Origin: Pseudomonas cichorii | Lineage (GTDB): Bacteria; Pseudomonadota; Gammaproteobacteria; Pseudomonadales; Pseudomonadaceae | Length of the DNA stretch: 64,000 nt | Assembly: GCF_003700275.1 (NCBI RefSeq) | Contig: NZ_RBRE01000069.1 | Location: 1-64,000, forward strand | Direction of reading: 5' to 3' | Part shown: in pieces, positions 1-7,425 of the stretch | Layout of the letters: each line of letters begins with the position of its first letter | Numbering within the stretch: the stretch's first letter is position 1 | Program-made: the position numbers and the translations under genes | Notes under the pieces: model-generated | Seen by the model: the letters and a program-made list of their open reading frames with translations, nothing else | Told to the model about the DNA's origin: nothing | Database searches by the model: none

Positions 1-426
1 GCCGATCTGGAACTGATAGCGGTCGGCGAGGATGCCGTGCTCTTCCAGGATTTCGCCAATGATCTGCGGCACCGACTGTTGCTGGAAAATACGCTGGTTG
101 GTGCGATGGTCCAGATAGGCCAGTTGTGGTCGCAGGGTCAGGGCGTAGTGGGTCAGGCGGTTGCCGGTATCGCCCTGGGCGATGCGATCGATCAGCCCGT
201 GCACGCCCTTGTTGTCGGGGCCGAACTGCAGAAAGGCCGGGCGGTGCAGCAGGCTTTCCAGGTCCAGAGCGGGGTGTTCGCTGACCAGTTCGAGCTCGAA
301 GCAGAAGGGCTGGCTGATGGCTTCTGTGCCAGTGAAGGCCAGCACCTGGAAGTCATGCCGGATGCCTTCGAGGTGCAGGCTGAACCGTGCCTGATGGGCG
401 GGTGTGGGCATGCCTTGGGACTCCAT
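1..426 (-). CDS. vgrG: T6SS spike protein VgrG (TssI), N-terminal part only
   Basis: The minus strand is open from an ATG at 426 to the window edge, giving 142 N-terminal residues. They read like the start of the VgrG/gp27-like domain: a short leader, then RFSLHLEGIRHDFQVLAF, FTGTEAISQPFCFELELVS and the conserved HGLIDRIAQGDTGNRLTHYALTLRP stretch. VgrG trimers form the tip on the Hcp tube and carry effectors. The gene lies downstream of hcp on the same strand, with a hairpin between them, which is the usual hcp-vgrG arrangement. The gp5-like needle and any effector extension lie outside the window. The cut is due to the window edge, not a truncation of the gene. Confidence 0.93.
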   Translation of the reverse strand, partial: MESQGMPTPAHQARFSLHLEGIRHDFQVLAFTGTEAISQPFCFELELVSEHPALDLESLLHRPAFLQFGPDNKGVHGLIDRIAQGDTGNRLTHYALTLRPQLAYLDHRTNQRIFQQQSVPQIIGEILEEHGILADRYQFQIG

Positions 427-446
427 GTCTGAATGAACGAGAATTG

Positions 447-478
447 AGCCCTGTCGATGGCTATGTGTCGACAGGGCT
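447..478 (-). terminator. Intercistronic hairpin between hcp and vgrG
   Basis: Perfect 11-bp inverted repeat (AGCCCTGTCGA / TCGACAGGGCT) around a 10-nt loop, in the 63-nt gap between the hcp stop and the vgrG start. No clear U-tract follows on the minus strand, so it may be a partial terminator or an mRNA-stabilising 3' hairpin that lets hcp be made in excess over vgrG. The hairpin is seen; the function is inferred. Confidence 0.6.
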
Positions 479-489
479 GTTGTTCAGAC

Positions 490-1005
490 TTAGCCGGTGA
501 TTGGCTTGCGCCAGTCGTCAGAGCCGGAGGTCTTGGAGGTTATATGGGTCCAGGATATTTGCCGATAGGAGAAGTGCACATCCTGCATATTGGTGAAGTG
601 CGCGTTGGCCGGGTCCTGGCAGTTGAGCATGTAATCCTTGATTTCCACTATGTAGGCATCTTCCAGGCACGTGGTGTAGTAGTGCACCTCTTTGCCATCG
701 ACTGTGCGATACCACTGGATTTCCACTTTCAGCAAGCGTTCGCCGGTGCTCAGTGCTGCCTGCAAAAGCGGAGAGGCCTTGTCGAAGCCTTTGGTGATGC
801 AAAGGGGTTTGTGTATGCGCGAACCGGTAGGCTGGCCTGACTGTGGATCACAAGGTTTGGTGACCACATGACTGAGCGCCTGAATCATGACCTGGTCTTT
901 ATGATTTTCCTGATAGGCATTGCCAACGGAAGACGGAGTAAAGGCATTTTCAGTGATCAGGCCTTGTTCGACGCCAGTGACGGACATGTAAGCGGGTGTA
1001 GCCAT
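490..1005 (-). CDS. hcp: T6SS tube protein Hcp (TssD)
   Basis: A 171-residue Hcp-family protein. Hcp hexamers stack into the inner tube that the contracting sheath fires out of the cell. Visible family signatures are the N-terminal MATPAYMSVTG followed by QGLITENAF, the central VMIQALSHVV and ITKGFDKASP, and the C-terminal beta-strands IVEIKDYML and FSYRQISWTH. The ATG at 1005 is chosen over an upstream in-frame start because AAGGAG sits just before it and Hcp proteins start at this point. It is transcribed away from the tssA operon, and vgrG follows. A sigma-54-like element lies upstream at 1073-1088. The product is the secreted tube component rather than the sheath. Confidence 0.95.
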   Translation of the reverse strand: MATPAYMSVTGVEQGLITENAFTPSSVGNAYQENHKDQVMIQALSHVVTKPCDPQSGQPTGSRIHKPLCITKGFDKASPLLQAALSTGERLLKVEIQWYRTVDGKEVHYYTTCLEDAYIVEIKDYMLNCQDPANAHFTNMQDVHFSYRQISWTHITSKTSGSDDWRKPITG

Positions 1006-1072
1006 TGATACTCTCCTTGCAAAAAAATAAGCGCCCTGCGGAAGTTTTGCCGAGGGGTGCAGAAGGACTAAT

Positions 1073-1088
1073 ACCAATAAGCATGCCA
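1073..1088 (-). promoter_or_regulatory. Candidate sigma-54 promoter for hcp
   Basis: On the minus strand the element reads TGGCATGCTTATTGGT. It matches the -24/-12 pattern TGGCAC-G-N4-TTGC with correct spacing, but has GG instead of GC at the -12 element. The start site would be about 55 nt upstream of the hcp ATG. A sigma-54 activator is encoded in the same cluster (10984-12510). The match is imperfect, so confidence is moderate. Confidence 0.45.
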
Positions 1089-1163
1089 GTTTTTGTTTTT
1101 CTTTTTAAAACAGACTGTTGGCGTTTTGATATGTTAAAGAGTTCCGAGTTTTATGCTGTTAAG

Positions 1164-1283
1164 TGCGCAAAAGCTTGCGTGGGTGTGCAGTTGTTTGCGC
1201 ATGCCGATTTGGTCGTTTGTTTGCAGAGGTGAATGTGTTGTTTGCGATAATGTTTCGGTTATTGCTGCGCAAATATTTGCGCA
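1164..1283. promoter_or_regulatory. Three-copy palindrome cluster, candidate enhancer sites
   Basis: Three 18-bp sites share the pattern TGCGCAA-N4-TTGCGCA. The one at 1266-1283 is a perfect palindrome (TGCGCAAATATTTGCGCA). The one at 1164-1181 (TGCGCAAAAGCTTGCGTG) has the same half-sites. The one at 1184-1201 matches the perfect palindrome at about 14 of 18 positions. The first two start 20 bp apart, about two helical turns. They lie 75-210 bp upstream of the candidate sigma-54 promoters of both hcp and tssA, the usual position for enhancer-binding proteins. The repeats are seen directly; binding by the cluster's activator is inferred. Confidence 0.55.
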
Positions 1284-1464
1284 CGATTACTTTGTGCTTG
1301 TGGGGTGATTTGTTTTTGGAAGGTGTTATAAATTTATACATTCCGCCTGAGAGTATTGTAGGAAAATTCTGAAAGTTTTCAAGTGAGGCTTTTCAGCTTG
1401 TTAAGCAGTTTTTTCGACGTTAATGTCCGCATCGTGATTTCTGTATGGCGTTCTTTCCGGCTTC
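1284..1464. other. AT-rich divergent intergenic DNA
   Basis: This stretch between the palindromes and the tssA promoter candidate is visibly AT-rich compared with the rest of the window. I see no convincing gene in it. Short open frames lack ribosome sites and family similarity. It is part of the roughly 510-bp hcp/tssA regulatory region. Confidence 0.5.
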
Positions 1465-1480
1465 TGGCACATTTTGCGCT
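1465..1480 (+). promoter_or_regulatory. Weak sigma-54 promoter candidate for tssA
   Basis: TGGCACATTTTGCGCT has a perfect -24 TGGCAC and GG-N10-GC spacing, but the two T residues expected just before the -12 GC are replaced by GC. It lies 40 nt upstream of the tssA start codon. It is plausible because the cluster encodes its own sigma-54 activator, but the -12 part is poor. Confidence 0.3.
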
Positions 1481-1519
1481 CGTTGTCTGGCGGGCAACTG
1501 CGGGGTTGGAGGTGGATCT

Positions 1520-3067
1520 ATGAGTTATCCGGACGCACTTTCCAGTCGTTATCTTGAGCTTGTCAGTCGCCCGCTTTCCGAGCAGGATTATGCAGGTGAA
1601 GATGTTCGTTTTTCATGCGAGTTCGAGACGCTGGAAGCCGAATTGGCCAAGGCAAATACCTTATACGAAAGTACGCCGGTCGATTGGTTGAAAGTTCGTG
1701 AGTGCAGTGAGCATATCCTGCTTGACTGCTCCCGTGACCTGCGTGTTGCTGTCTGGTTGACCTGGGCCTTGTATCAATGTGAATCATTTCCTGGTTTGCT
1801 GGCGGGTGTGAATCTGCTGCACCATTTATGCAGTCATCACTGGCAAGTGCTTCATCCTCGCAAGTCCAGAACCCGGGCAGCGGCAATGGGCTGGTTGTTG
1901 CCGCGACTTGAGCAGGTACTTGGCGAAGATGTTTCCGTAGCGACGCAGTTGCCTCTTTTTCAAAAGCTGCTTGAAGAACTTGAAGGTCTGGATAATGAAC
2001 TGACGAATTATCTGGGTGATGAAGCGCCGTTGCTTTTGCCCGTCCGTCGTAGACTTGCAGGCATGATTCAGCGCGTAAAAGAACATAAACCCGAGCCGGA
2101 AAAACTGGCCGTTCAGGTTAAACAGGCCGCCAGCAGGATTTTTAAAAGCGATCCAACTATAGAAAACGAAAAGGATGCGCAAAAGGTATTAAAGGAACAT
2201 CAGGAAAGTGCGCAGGCACTGTGTGCCTGGTGGTTACGCCAGAAGGCGACCGATGTGCGTGCCTTGCGCCTTAACCGTACGGTGTCATGGCTATCGATAG
2301 ACCGGGTGCCCGAGAGCGATTGCAGGCAGATAACCGCTTTGCATGGCCCGCCTGCGGACCGGTTGAAAAAATACGCTGAGCGTTTCCAGCAGGGTCACTA
2401 TGCGGATCTGGTCGTTGATATTGAGGCCGGTCTTGTCCGTACACCTTTCTGGTTCGATGGTCATCGTTTGGTATGGGAGTGCTTGCGGGCATTGAAAGCT
2501 GACAAGGCGATGCTGGAAGTGGAAATTCTGTTATCCCGGTTCCTGCTGAGACTCTCAGGTATTTCCGAATTGAAATTTCATGACGGTTCACCTTTTGCCG
2601 ATGAGGGTACGCGAAACTGGATTAATGAAAAGATAATGCCTCATGTGAAAGTCGAGAACCCCGCTCCCGTTATTGAAGAGCGTGTTGCGCTGCCTGAATG
2701 GGAGCTGGTGTTACAGGAAGCACTTCTGCTTTTGCGTAATGAAGGCCTCAAGGTTGCGGTTCAACTGCTCAAGAAGAAGTTGCAGAGCGCTCAGGGCGAA
2801 CGGGATCGTTTCTACTGGCAGTTCGCGTTGGCGCGGCTATGTTATAGCGCCAAGAAACATGAGTTGGCTAAAAGTCAGTTGGAGATACTGGATCAATACT
2901 TACAGGGGTCAGGCTTCCATACCTGGGAGCCGGAGCTCTCCTTGAAAGTGCTGCATGCATTGAATAGTTGTTATGAGGCGTTGCCGCAAAGCCATGTGGT
3001 AAGGGAGCGCAGGGATGAAATACACCGTCGGCTTTGTCATCTCGATATCGAGGTGCTGCTTGAGTAA
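1520..3067 (+). CDS. tssA: T6SS protein TssA (ImpA-N family)
   Basis: A 515-residue TssA protein. TssA primes and caps sheath-tube polymerisation at the baseplate and distal end. The N-terminal third carries the ImpA-N domain, seen as FETLEAELAK, PVDWLKVRECSEHIL, DLRVAVWLTWAL and HHLCSHHWQVLHP. The C-terminal part (about 420-515) is a helical repeat region (RFYWQFALARLCYSAKKHELAKSQLEIL) resembling the VasJ-type end. The ATG at 1520 is preferred to an in-frame ATG 75 nt upstream because GGAGGTGG sits 5-6 nt before it and the upstream extension has no family similarity. It is the first gene of the right-pointing operon. Codon use in this gene is more AT-rich than further downstream. Confidence 0.93.
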   Translation: MSYPDALSSRYLELVSRPLSEQDYAGEDVRFSCEFETLEAELAKANTLYESTPVDWLKVRECSEHILLDCSRDLRVAVWLTWALYQCESFPGLLAGVNLLHHLCSHHWQVLHPRKSRTRAAAMGWLLPRLEQVLGEDVSVATQLPLFQKLLEELEGLDNELTNYLGDEAPLLLPVRRRLAGMIQRVKEHKPEPEKLAVQVKQAASRIFKSDPTIENEKDAQKVLKEHQESAQALCAWWLRQKATDVRALRLNRTVSWLSIDRVPESDCRQITALHGPPADRLKKYAERFQQGHYADLVVDIEAGLVRTPFWFDGHRLVWECLRALKADKAMLEVEILLSRFLLRLSGISELKFHDGSPFADEGTRNWINEKIMPHVKVENPAPVIEERVALPEWELVLQEALLLLRNEGLKVAVQLLKKKLQSAQGERDRFYWQFALARLCYSAKKHELAKSQLEILDQYLQGSGFHTWEPELSLKVLHALNSCYEALPQSHVVRERRDEIHRRLCHLDIEVLLE

Positions 3068-3100
3068 GTGTTGAACAGCTAATGGTAAAAGGAGAACGAT

Positions 3101-3607
3101 ATGGCAAAAGATGGCTCTGTAGCACCCAAGGAACGTATAAATGTCACTTTCAAACCCGCTATTGGTGGCGCTCAGGAAGAAATCGAACTTCCGTTGAAGC
3201 TTCTGGTGCTGGGAGACTTTACTCAGCGTCTTGATTCTCGAAAGCTTGAGGATCGCAAGTCCATAAACATCGATAAAAACAGTTTCGATGCGGTGCTGGC
3301 AAAGCAGGAACTGACACTTGCGCTGAATATGCCAAATCGTCTGCAGGATTCTGGTGGCAGTGAAGAGTTGGGTGTCGATATCCGGATCGGCTCAATCAAG
3401 GATTTCAATCCGGCCAGTCTTGTCGAGCAAATTCCCGAGTTGCAAAAGCTCATGGAGTTACGCGATGCCCTTATGGCGCTTAAAGGACCGCTGGGAAATG
3501 CGCCAGCGTTTCGCAAGGCCATTGAAAGTGTGCTTGCCGATGCCGAGTCACGCAGCCGTGTGCTGGGTGAGTTGGGACTGGATGTTACAACTTCGGAAAA
3601 TGCCTGA
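3101..3607 (+). CDS. tssB: T6SS sheath small subunit TssB (VipA)
   Basis: A 168-residue TssB. With TssC it forms the contractile sheath around the Hcp tube. Family signatures are the N-terminal SVAPKERINVTF, EEIELPLKLLVLGDFT near residues 27-42, RKLEDRKSINIDKNSFDAVL, and the C-terminal helices ELQKLMELRDALMALKGPLGNAPAFRKAIE. Length is typical. It has AAAAGGAGAA before the start codon and lies 33 nt after tssA, with tssC 26 nt downstream. Sheath recycling requires ClpV, which is encoded in the same operon. Confidence 0.97.
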   Translation: MAKDGSVAPKERINVTFKPAIGGAQEEIELPLKLLVLGDFTQRLDSRKLEDRKSINIDKNSFDAVLAKQELTLALNMPNRLQDSGGSEELGVDIRIGSIKDFNPASLVEQIPELQKLMELRDALMALKGPLGNAPAFRKAIESVLADAESRSRVLGELGLDVTTSENA

Positions 3608-3633
3608 ATTCTGAGTATAAGGAAATCAATGTA

Positions 3634-5109
3634 ATGAGTGCCAAAGCGCTGCAGTCAGGAAATGACAACCCGGTAGAGTATGGACTGCTTGACCAGATCA
3701 TCGCCGAAACCAGGCTGACTCCCGGGGATGAAGCTTATGATATTGCCAGGCGTGGCGTTGCTGCGTTCATCGAGGAACTGCTGAAACCCCACAACAGCAA
3801 GGAGCCGGTGAAAAAGGCATTGGTTGATCGCATGATCGCCGAGATCGATACCCGGCTTAGCCTGCAAATGGATGAAATTCTGCACCATGAACACTTCCAG
3901 GCCCTGGAAGCGTCGTGGCGAGGCCTCCAATTGCTGGTTGATCGCACTGATTTTCGTGAAAACATAAAGATCGAGATACTGAACGTATCCAGGCAAGACT
4001 TGCTGGAAGATTTTGAAGATTCGCCGGAAGTCATGCAGTCAGGCCTTTATAAGCATGTCTACACGGCGGAATATGGCCAGTTTGGTGGTAATCCGGTCGG
4101 CGCGATCATCGCCAACTACTTTTTCTCGCCAAATTCGCCCGATGTGAAGACGCTGCAGTATGTGTCGAGTGTGGCCTGCATGGCCCATGCTCCTTTCATT
4201 GCAGCTGCGGGTCCGGAGTTCTTTGGCCTTGAACAGTTTACTGGTCTGCCCGACCTCAAGGACCTGAGAGATCACTTTGAAGGACCGCAATTCGCCAAAT
4301 GGCAGAGTTTTCGTCAGCAGGAAGACGCCCGCTACTGTGCCCTGACAGTGCCACGTTTCCTGTTGCGCAATCCTTATGATCCGCAAGAGAACCCGGTCAA
4401 GACCTTTGTCTACAGAGAGAATGTCTCGGGCAACCATGAGCACTACCTTTGGGGAAATACGGCCTATGCATTTGCCTCCCGCCTGACCGACAGCTTTGCC
4501 AGGTTTCGCTGGTGCCCGAACATCATCGGTCCGCAAAGTGGCGGTGCCGTCGAGGACCTGCCGTTGCATCACTTCCAGAGCATGGGCGAGATCGAAACCA
4601 AGATTCCTACGGAGGTGTTGGTTTCCGATCGTCGCGAGTATGAACTTGCCGAAGAAGGCTTCATTGCCCTGACCATGCGCAAGGGCAGCGACAATGCCGC
4701 TTTCTTCTCGGCCAGCTCAGTGCAGAAGCCCAAATTCTTTGGTAACAGCGCAGAGGGGAAGAGGGCAGAGCTGAACTACAAACTGGGTACTCAGCTTCCT
4801 TACATGATGATCGTCAACCGCCTGGCGCATTACCTCAAGGTGCTGCAGCGCGAACAGTTGGGGTCCTGGAAGGAGCGCACTGATCTTGAGCTTGAGCTGA
4901 ATAAATGGATCGGTCAGTACGTTGCAGATCAGGAAAAACCCAGTGCGGAAGTTCGCGGTCGGCGGCCATTACGTTCTGCGCAGATTAGTGTCAGTGACGT
5001 AGAGGGAGAGCCTGGTTGGTATAGGGTCAGCCTGAACGTTCGGCCTCATTTCAAATACATGGGCGCGGACTTTACGCTTTCCCTGGTTGGCAAGCTGGAC
5101 AAGGATTGA
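3634..5109 (+). CDS. tssC: T6SS sheath large subunit TssC (VipB)
   Basis: A 491-residue TssC, the normal length for this highly conserved sheath protein. Diagnostic stretches are FQALEASWRGLQLLVDRTDF, the EYGQFGGNPVGAIIANYFF region, FMWGN-like YLWGNTAYAFASRLTDSFA, and the C-terminal VRPHFKYMGADFTLSLVGKLDKD. It pairs with TssB as the sheath protomer. The gene follows tssB closely. tssE begins just after, or possibly overlapping, its stop codon. Confidence 0.98.
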   Translation: MSAKALQSGNDNPVEYGLLDQIIAETRLTPGDEAYDIARRGVAAFIEELLKPHNSKEPVKKALVDRMIAEIDTRLSLQMDEILHHEHFQALEASWRGLQLLVDRTDFRENIKIEILNVSRQDLLEDFEDSPEVMQSGLYKHVYTAEYGQFGGNPVGAIIANYFFSPNSPDVKTLQYVSSVACMAHAPFIAAAGPEFFGLEQFTGLPDLKDLRDHFEGPQFAKWQSFRQQEDARYCALTVPRFLLRNPYDPQENPVKTFVYRENVSGNHEHYLWGNTAYAFASRLTDSFARFRWCPNIIGPQSGGAVEDLPLHHFQSMGEIETKIPTEVLVSDRREYELAEEGFIALTMRKGSDNAAFFSASSVQKPKFFGNSAEGKRAELNYKLGTQLPYMMIVNRLAHYLKVLQREQLGSWKERTDLELELNKWIGQYVADQEKPSAEVRGRRPLRSAQISVSDVEGEPGWYRVSLNVRPHFKYMGADFTLSLVGKLDKD

Positions 5110-5135
5110 CTCATGCGTATTGCAGGCATCTTGCC

Positions 5136-5543
5136 GTGAGTCCATATGGCAGTCTGTTTGAGCGTCTTGCCGGTGAAGCCGCAAAACGCAAGGGCGCAAG
5201 CCATGAGGAGTGTGTCATTGCTTCGGTTGCTGCTCATCTTGCCAGGATGCTCAGCACCCGGGCCGGTAGTGCGCAGACTCTGCCCGACTATGGGCTGCCG
5301 GATCTGAATGACATGCGCCTGAGCCTGCACGACACGCTTGCCCGGTCTCGCCTGGCAATCGAAGGCTTCATCAAGGCTTACGAGCCTCGTTTATGCGAGG
5401 TGCGCGTGACGTCTCTGCCACCTGAAGACGAAAGTCTGAAGTTGCTGTTTTCCATTGAGGGTTGTTTAACGGTGGGAAGTATAAAGCGTACGGTAAGTTT
5501 TGTTGCAAGTCTGGAAGGCGGAGGAAAGGTCAATATAGCCTGA
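5136..5543 (+). CDS. tssE: T6SS baseplate protein TssE (gp25-like)
   Basis: A GPW/gp25-family baseplate protein. It begins SPYGSLFERLAGE, has a central LPDYGLPDLNDMRLS stretch typical of TssE/gp25, and ends in a beta-rich VRVTSLPPEDESLKLLFSIEGCL segment. I chose the GTG at 5136 (135 residues), with GCAGG about 9 nt upstream, because TssE proteins usually start right at this YGSLFERL motif. A TTG at 5106 that overlaps the tssC stop would add ten residues and cannot be excluded. TssE joins TssF, TssG and TssK in the baseplate wedge. Both neighbours belong to the same operon. Confidence 0.88.
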   Translation: MSPYGSLFERLAGEAAKRKGASHEECVIASVAAHLARMLSTRAGSAQTLPDYGLPDLNDMRLSLHDTLARSRLAIEGFIKAYEPRLCEVRVTSLPPEDESLKLLFSIEGCLTVGSIKRTVSFVASLEGGGKVNIA

Positions 5544-5652
5544 GTATCAAGTGGTTTTCTGCGGATCATTCAAGTTTGTCAGCGTCTGGTCATTACCGGG
5601 TTTAACTGTTTTATAGCGTCGTGCCGGTCCGGCTCGAATCAGGTGGATAACG

Positions 5653-7425
5653 TTGTCTTTCAATAACTATTATCAAAGTGAGTTGACGGCATTGCGTCAA
5701 CTGGGGAGTCGCTTTGCCGAGCGTAATCCCGCACTGGCACCTTTTTTGGGGCAGGCCGGACGTGATCCGGATGTTGAGCGGTTGCTGGAGGGTTTTGCCT
5801 TCCTGACCGGGCGTCTGCGGCAAAAGCTCGATGATGAGTTACCGGAGTTGACGCACTCGCTGATGCAACTGTTATGGCCGAACTACATGCGCCCCTTTCC
5901 TGCGGTCAGCATGTTGCAGTTCGATCCACTGGAGCACTCAGGCTGCGCTGTCGTCGTTGCGCGTGGAACACCGGTGGAAAGTATTCCCGTGGAAGGTTCT
6001 GTCTGTCGTTTCCGGACCTGCTACCAGACCGAAGTATTACCACTCAGGTTGAGTGCATTGAGTTATTCGGCCAATGGCAATGGTGTATTGCTGGGGTTGC
6101 GCCTGGAGATGAATGGTGATGGAGCTATTGATTGCCTGCAACTGAAGCGCTTGCGCCTGCATCTTGCCGGGGAGCCCCATGTCAGTCAGATGCTCTATCT
6201 GGGATTGATGCGCGATCTTGAAAAGGTCAGTTTGACGCCACTGGATGCAGAGGGTAATCCCCTAGCCGATGTCATGCCTTTCAATATATCGCTCGACAAC
6301 ATACAAGCTGTGGGGTTTGCTGAAGATGAGGCATTGATTCCCTATCCATTGAATACCTTCCGTGGTTACCGGTATCTGCAGGAGTATTTTGTCTTCAAGG
6401 AAAAGTACCTGTTTGTCGACGTACTTGGGCTTGATGTGCTGAATACCCTTGCCAGGGAAGTCATGGCACGTGTCCGGGGTGTAGAGCTGTCATTTGCGAT
6501 TGCCAGGGATGACATTCAGCGCCTGCGTCCCACGCTTCAGAATATCAGGCTGTATTGCACTCCCATCGTCAATCTGTTCGAGCAGGATGCGCAACCCGTT
6601 CGTCTCGAAGGAACTCAGGATGAATACCTGTTGCTGCCGGGCAAGGGAGCAGGGCAATGCGGGATTTTTTCGGTCGACAAGGTTACCGGCTGGCAGCCAG
6701 GAGGTCAGGGATATCAGGAGTTTGTGCTGTTCGAGTCATTCGAGCACGACTCCAGTTTCGATGTGCAGCAGCCAAGGCCCCACTACAGCATTCGCCAGCA
6801 TCCTTCACCCGTGCATGATGGTCTGGATACGTTTTTGAGTTTTGACGGTCGTCAGGCCGGTCTGCATGAAACAGTTTCTGTGGAGTTGACCTGTACCAGT
6901 CAGGATCTTCCATTGCAGATAAAGGAAGGTGGCATTTGCCGACCTTGTGAAGAGACTCCCGATTTCCTGACATTCAGGAATATAACCTCGGCTACCCGGA
7001 GCTTTGCACCGCCTCTGCATAAAGAGTTTCTGTGGCGGATCATAAGCAATATGTCTCTTAACTATTTGTCATTGAACAATGTGGCGGCACTCAAGTCGAT
7101 TCTGGAAACCTACGATTTTCCAAGCTACTACGACCAGCAGGCGGAAAAGGTCAGCAAGTTGCTTCTGGATGGGCTCAAGTCCATTCGTCATGAGCCGGTT
7201 GATCATTTATATCGAGGTCTTCCGATTCGCGGATTAAAAACCGAATTACTGATTGATGCGCAAGGGTGTAGCGGCGAAGGAGGACTGTTTGTCTTCGCCT
7301 CGGTACTCAACGAGTTCTTTGCCCTTTACGCCAGTCTTAATTCCTTTCACGAGTTGCATGTCAAGAGTACCCAGGGAGAACGATACGAATGGACGCCGCG
7401 CATGGGGCTTCAACCTCTGCTCTAG
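5653..7425 (+). CDS. tssF: T6SS baseplate protein TssF
   Basis: A 590-residue TssF (VasA family). The N-terminus FNNYYQSELTALRQLGSRFAERNPALAPFLG and DPDVERLLEGFAFLTGRLRQKLDDELPELTHSLMQLLWPNYMRPFPA are hallmark TssF sequences, and a NISLDNIQAVGF stretch lies in the middle. TssF forms the baseplate wedge with TssG. The start is a TTG at 5653 with AGGTGG six bases before it; no in-frame ATG fits the conserved N-terminus. A gap of 109 bases separates it from tssE, with no gene or clear promoter seen. Its 3' end overlaps tssG by 37 bases. Confidence 0.96.
   Translation: MSFNNYYQSELTALRQLGSRFAERNPALAPFLGQAGRDPDVERLLEGFAFLTGRLRQKLDDELPELTHSLMQLLWPNYMRPFPAVSMLQFDPLEHSGCAVVVARGTPVESIPVEGSVCRFRTCYQTEVLPLRLSALSYSANGNGVLLGLRLEMNGDGAIDCLQLKRLRLHLAGEPHVSQMLYLGLMRDLEKVSLTPLDAEGNPLADVMPFNISLDNIQAVGFAEDEALIPYPLNTFRGYRYLQEYFVFKEKYLFVDVLGLDVLNTLAREVMARVRGVELSFAIARDDIQRLRPTLQNIRLYCTPIVNLFEQDAQPVRLEGTQDEYLLLPGKGAGQCGIFSVDKVTGWQPGGQGYQEFVLFESFEHDSSFDVQQPRPHYSIRQHPSPVHDGLDTFLSFDGRQAGLHETVSVELTCTSQDLPLQIKEGGICRPCEETPDFLTFRNITSATRSFAPPLHKEFLWRIISNMSLNYLSLNNVAALKSILETYDFPSYYDQQAEKVSKLLLDGLKSIRHEPVDHLYRGLPIRGLKTELLIDAQGCSGEGGLFVFASVLNEFFALYASLNSFHELHVKSTQGERYEWTPRMGLQPLL

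Noticed and set aside
1..426. Truncated vgrG pseudogene
   Set aside because: The frame runs open to the window edge; the cut is artificial.
1163..1283. CRISPR-like repeat array
   Set aside because: Three imperfect 18-bp palindromes with unequal spacing (20 and 82 bp) and no cas genes in the window; a regulatory cluster fits better.
1159..1372. Short open frames in the hcp/tssA intergenic region
   Set aside because: No ribosome site or similarity; the region is better explained as regulatory DNA with palindromes.
5106..5135. TTG start for tssE overlapping the tssC stop
   Set aside because: The ribosome-site spacing is poor and the added residues are not typical of TssE; kept as an alternative in the feature entry.
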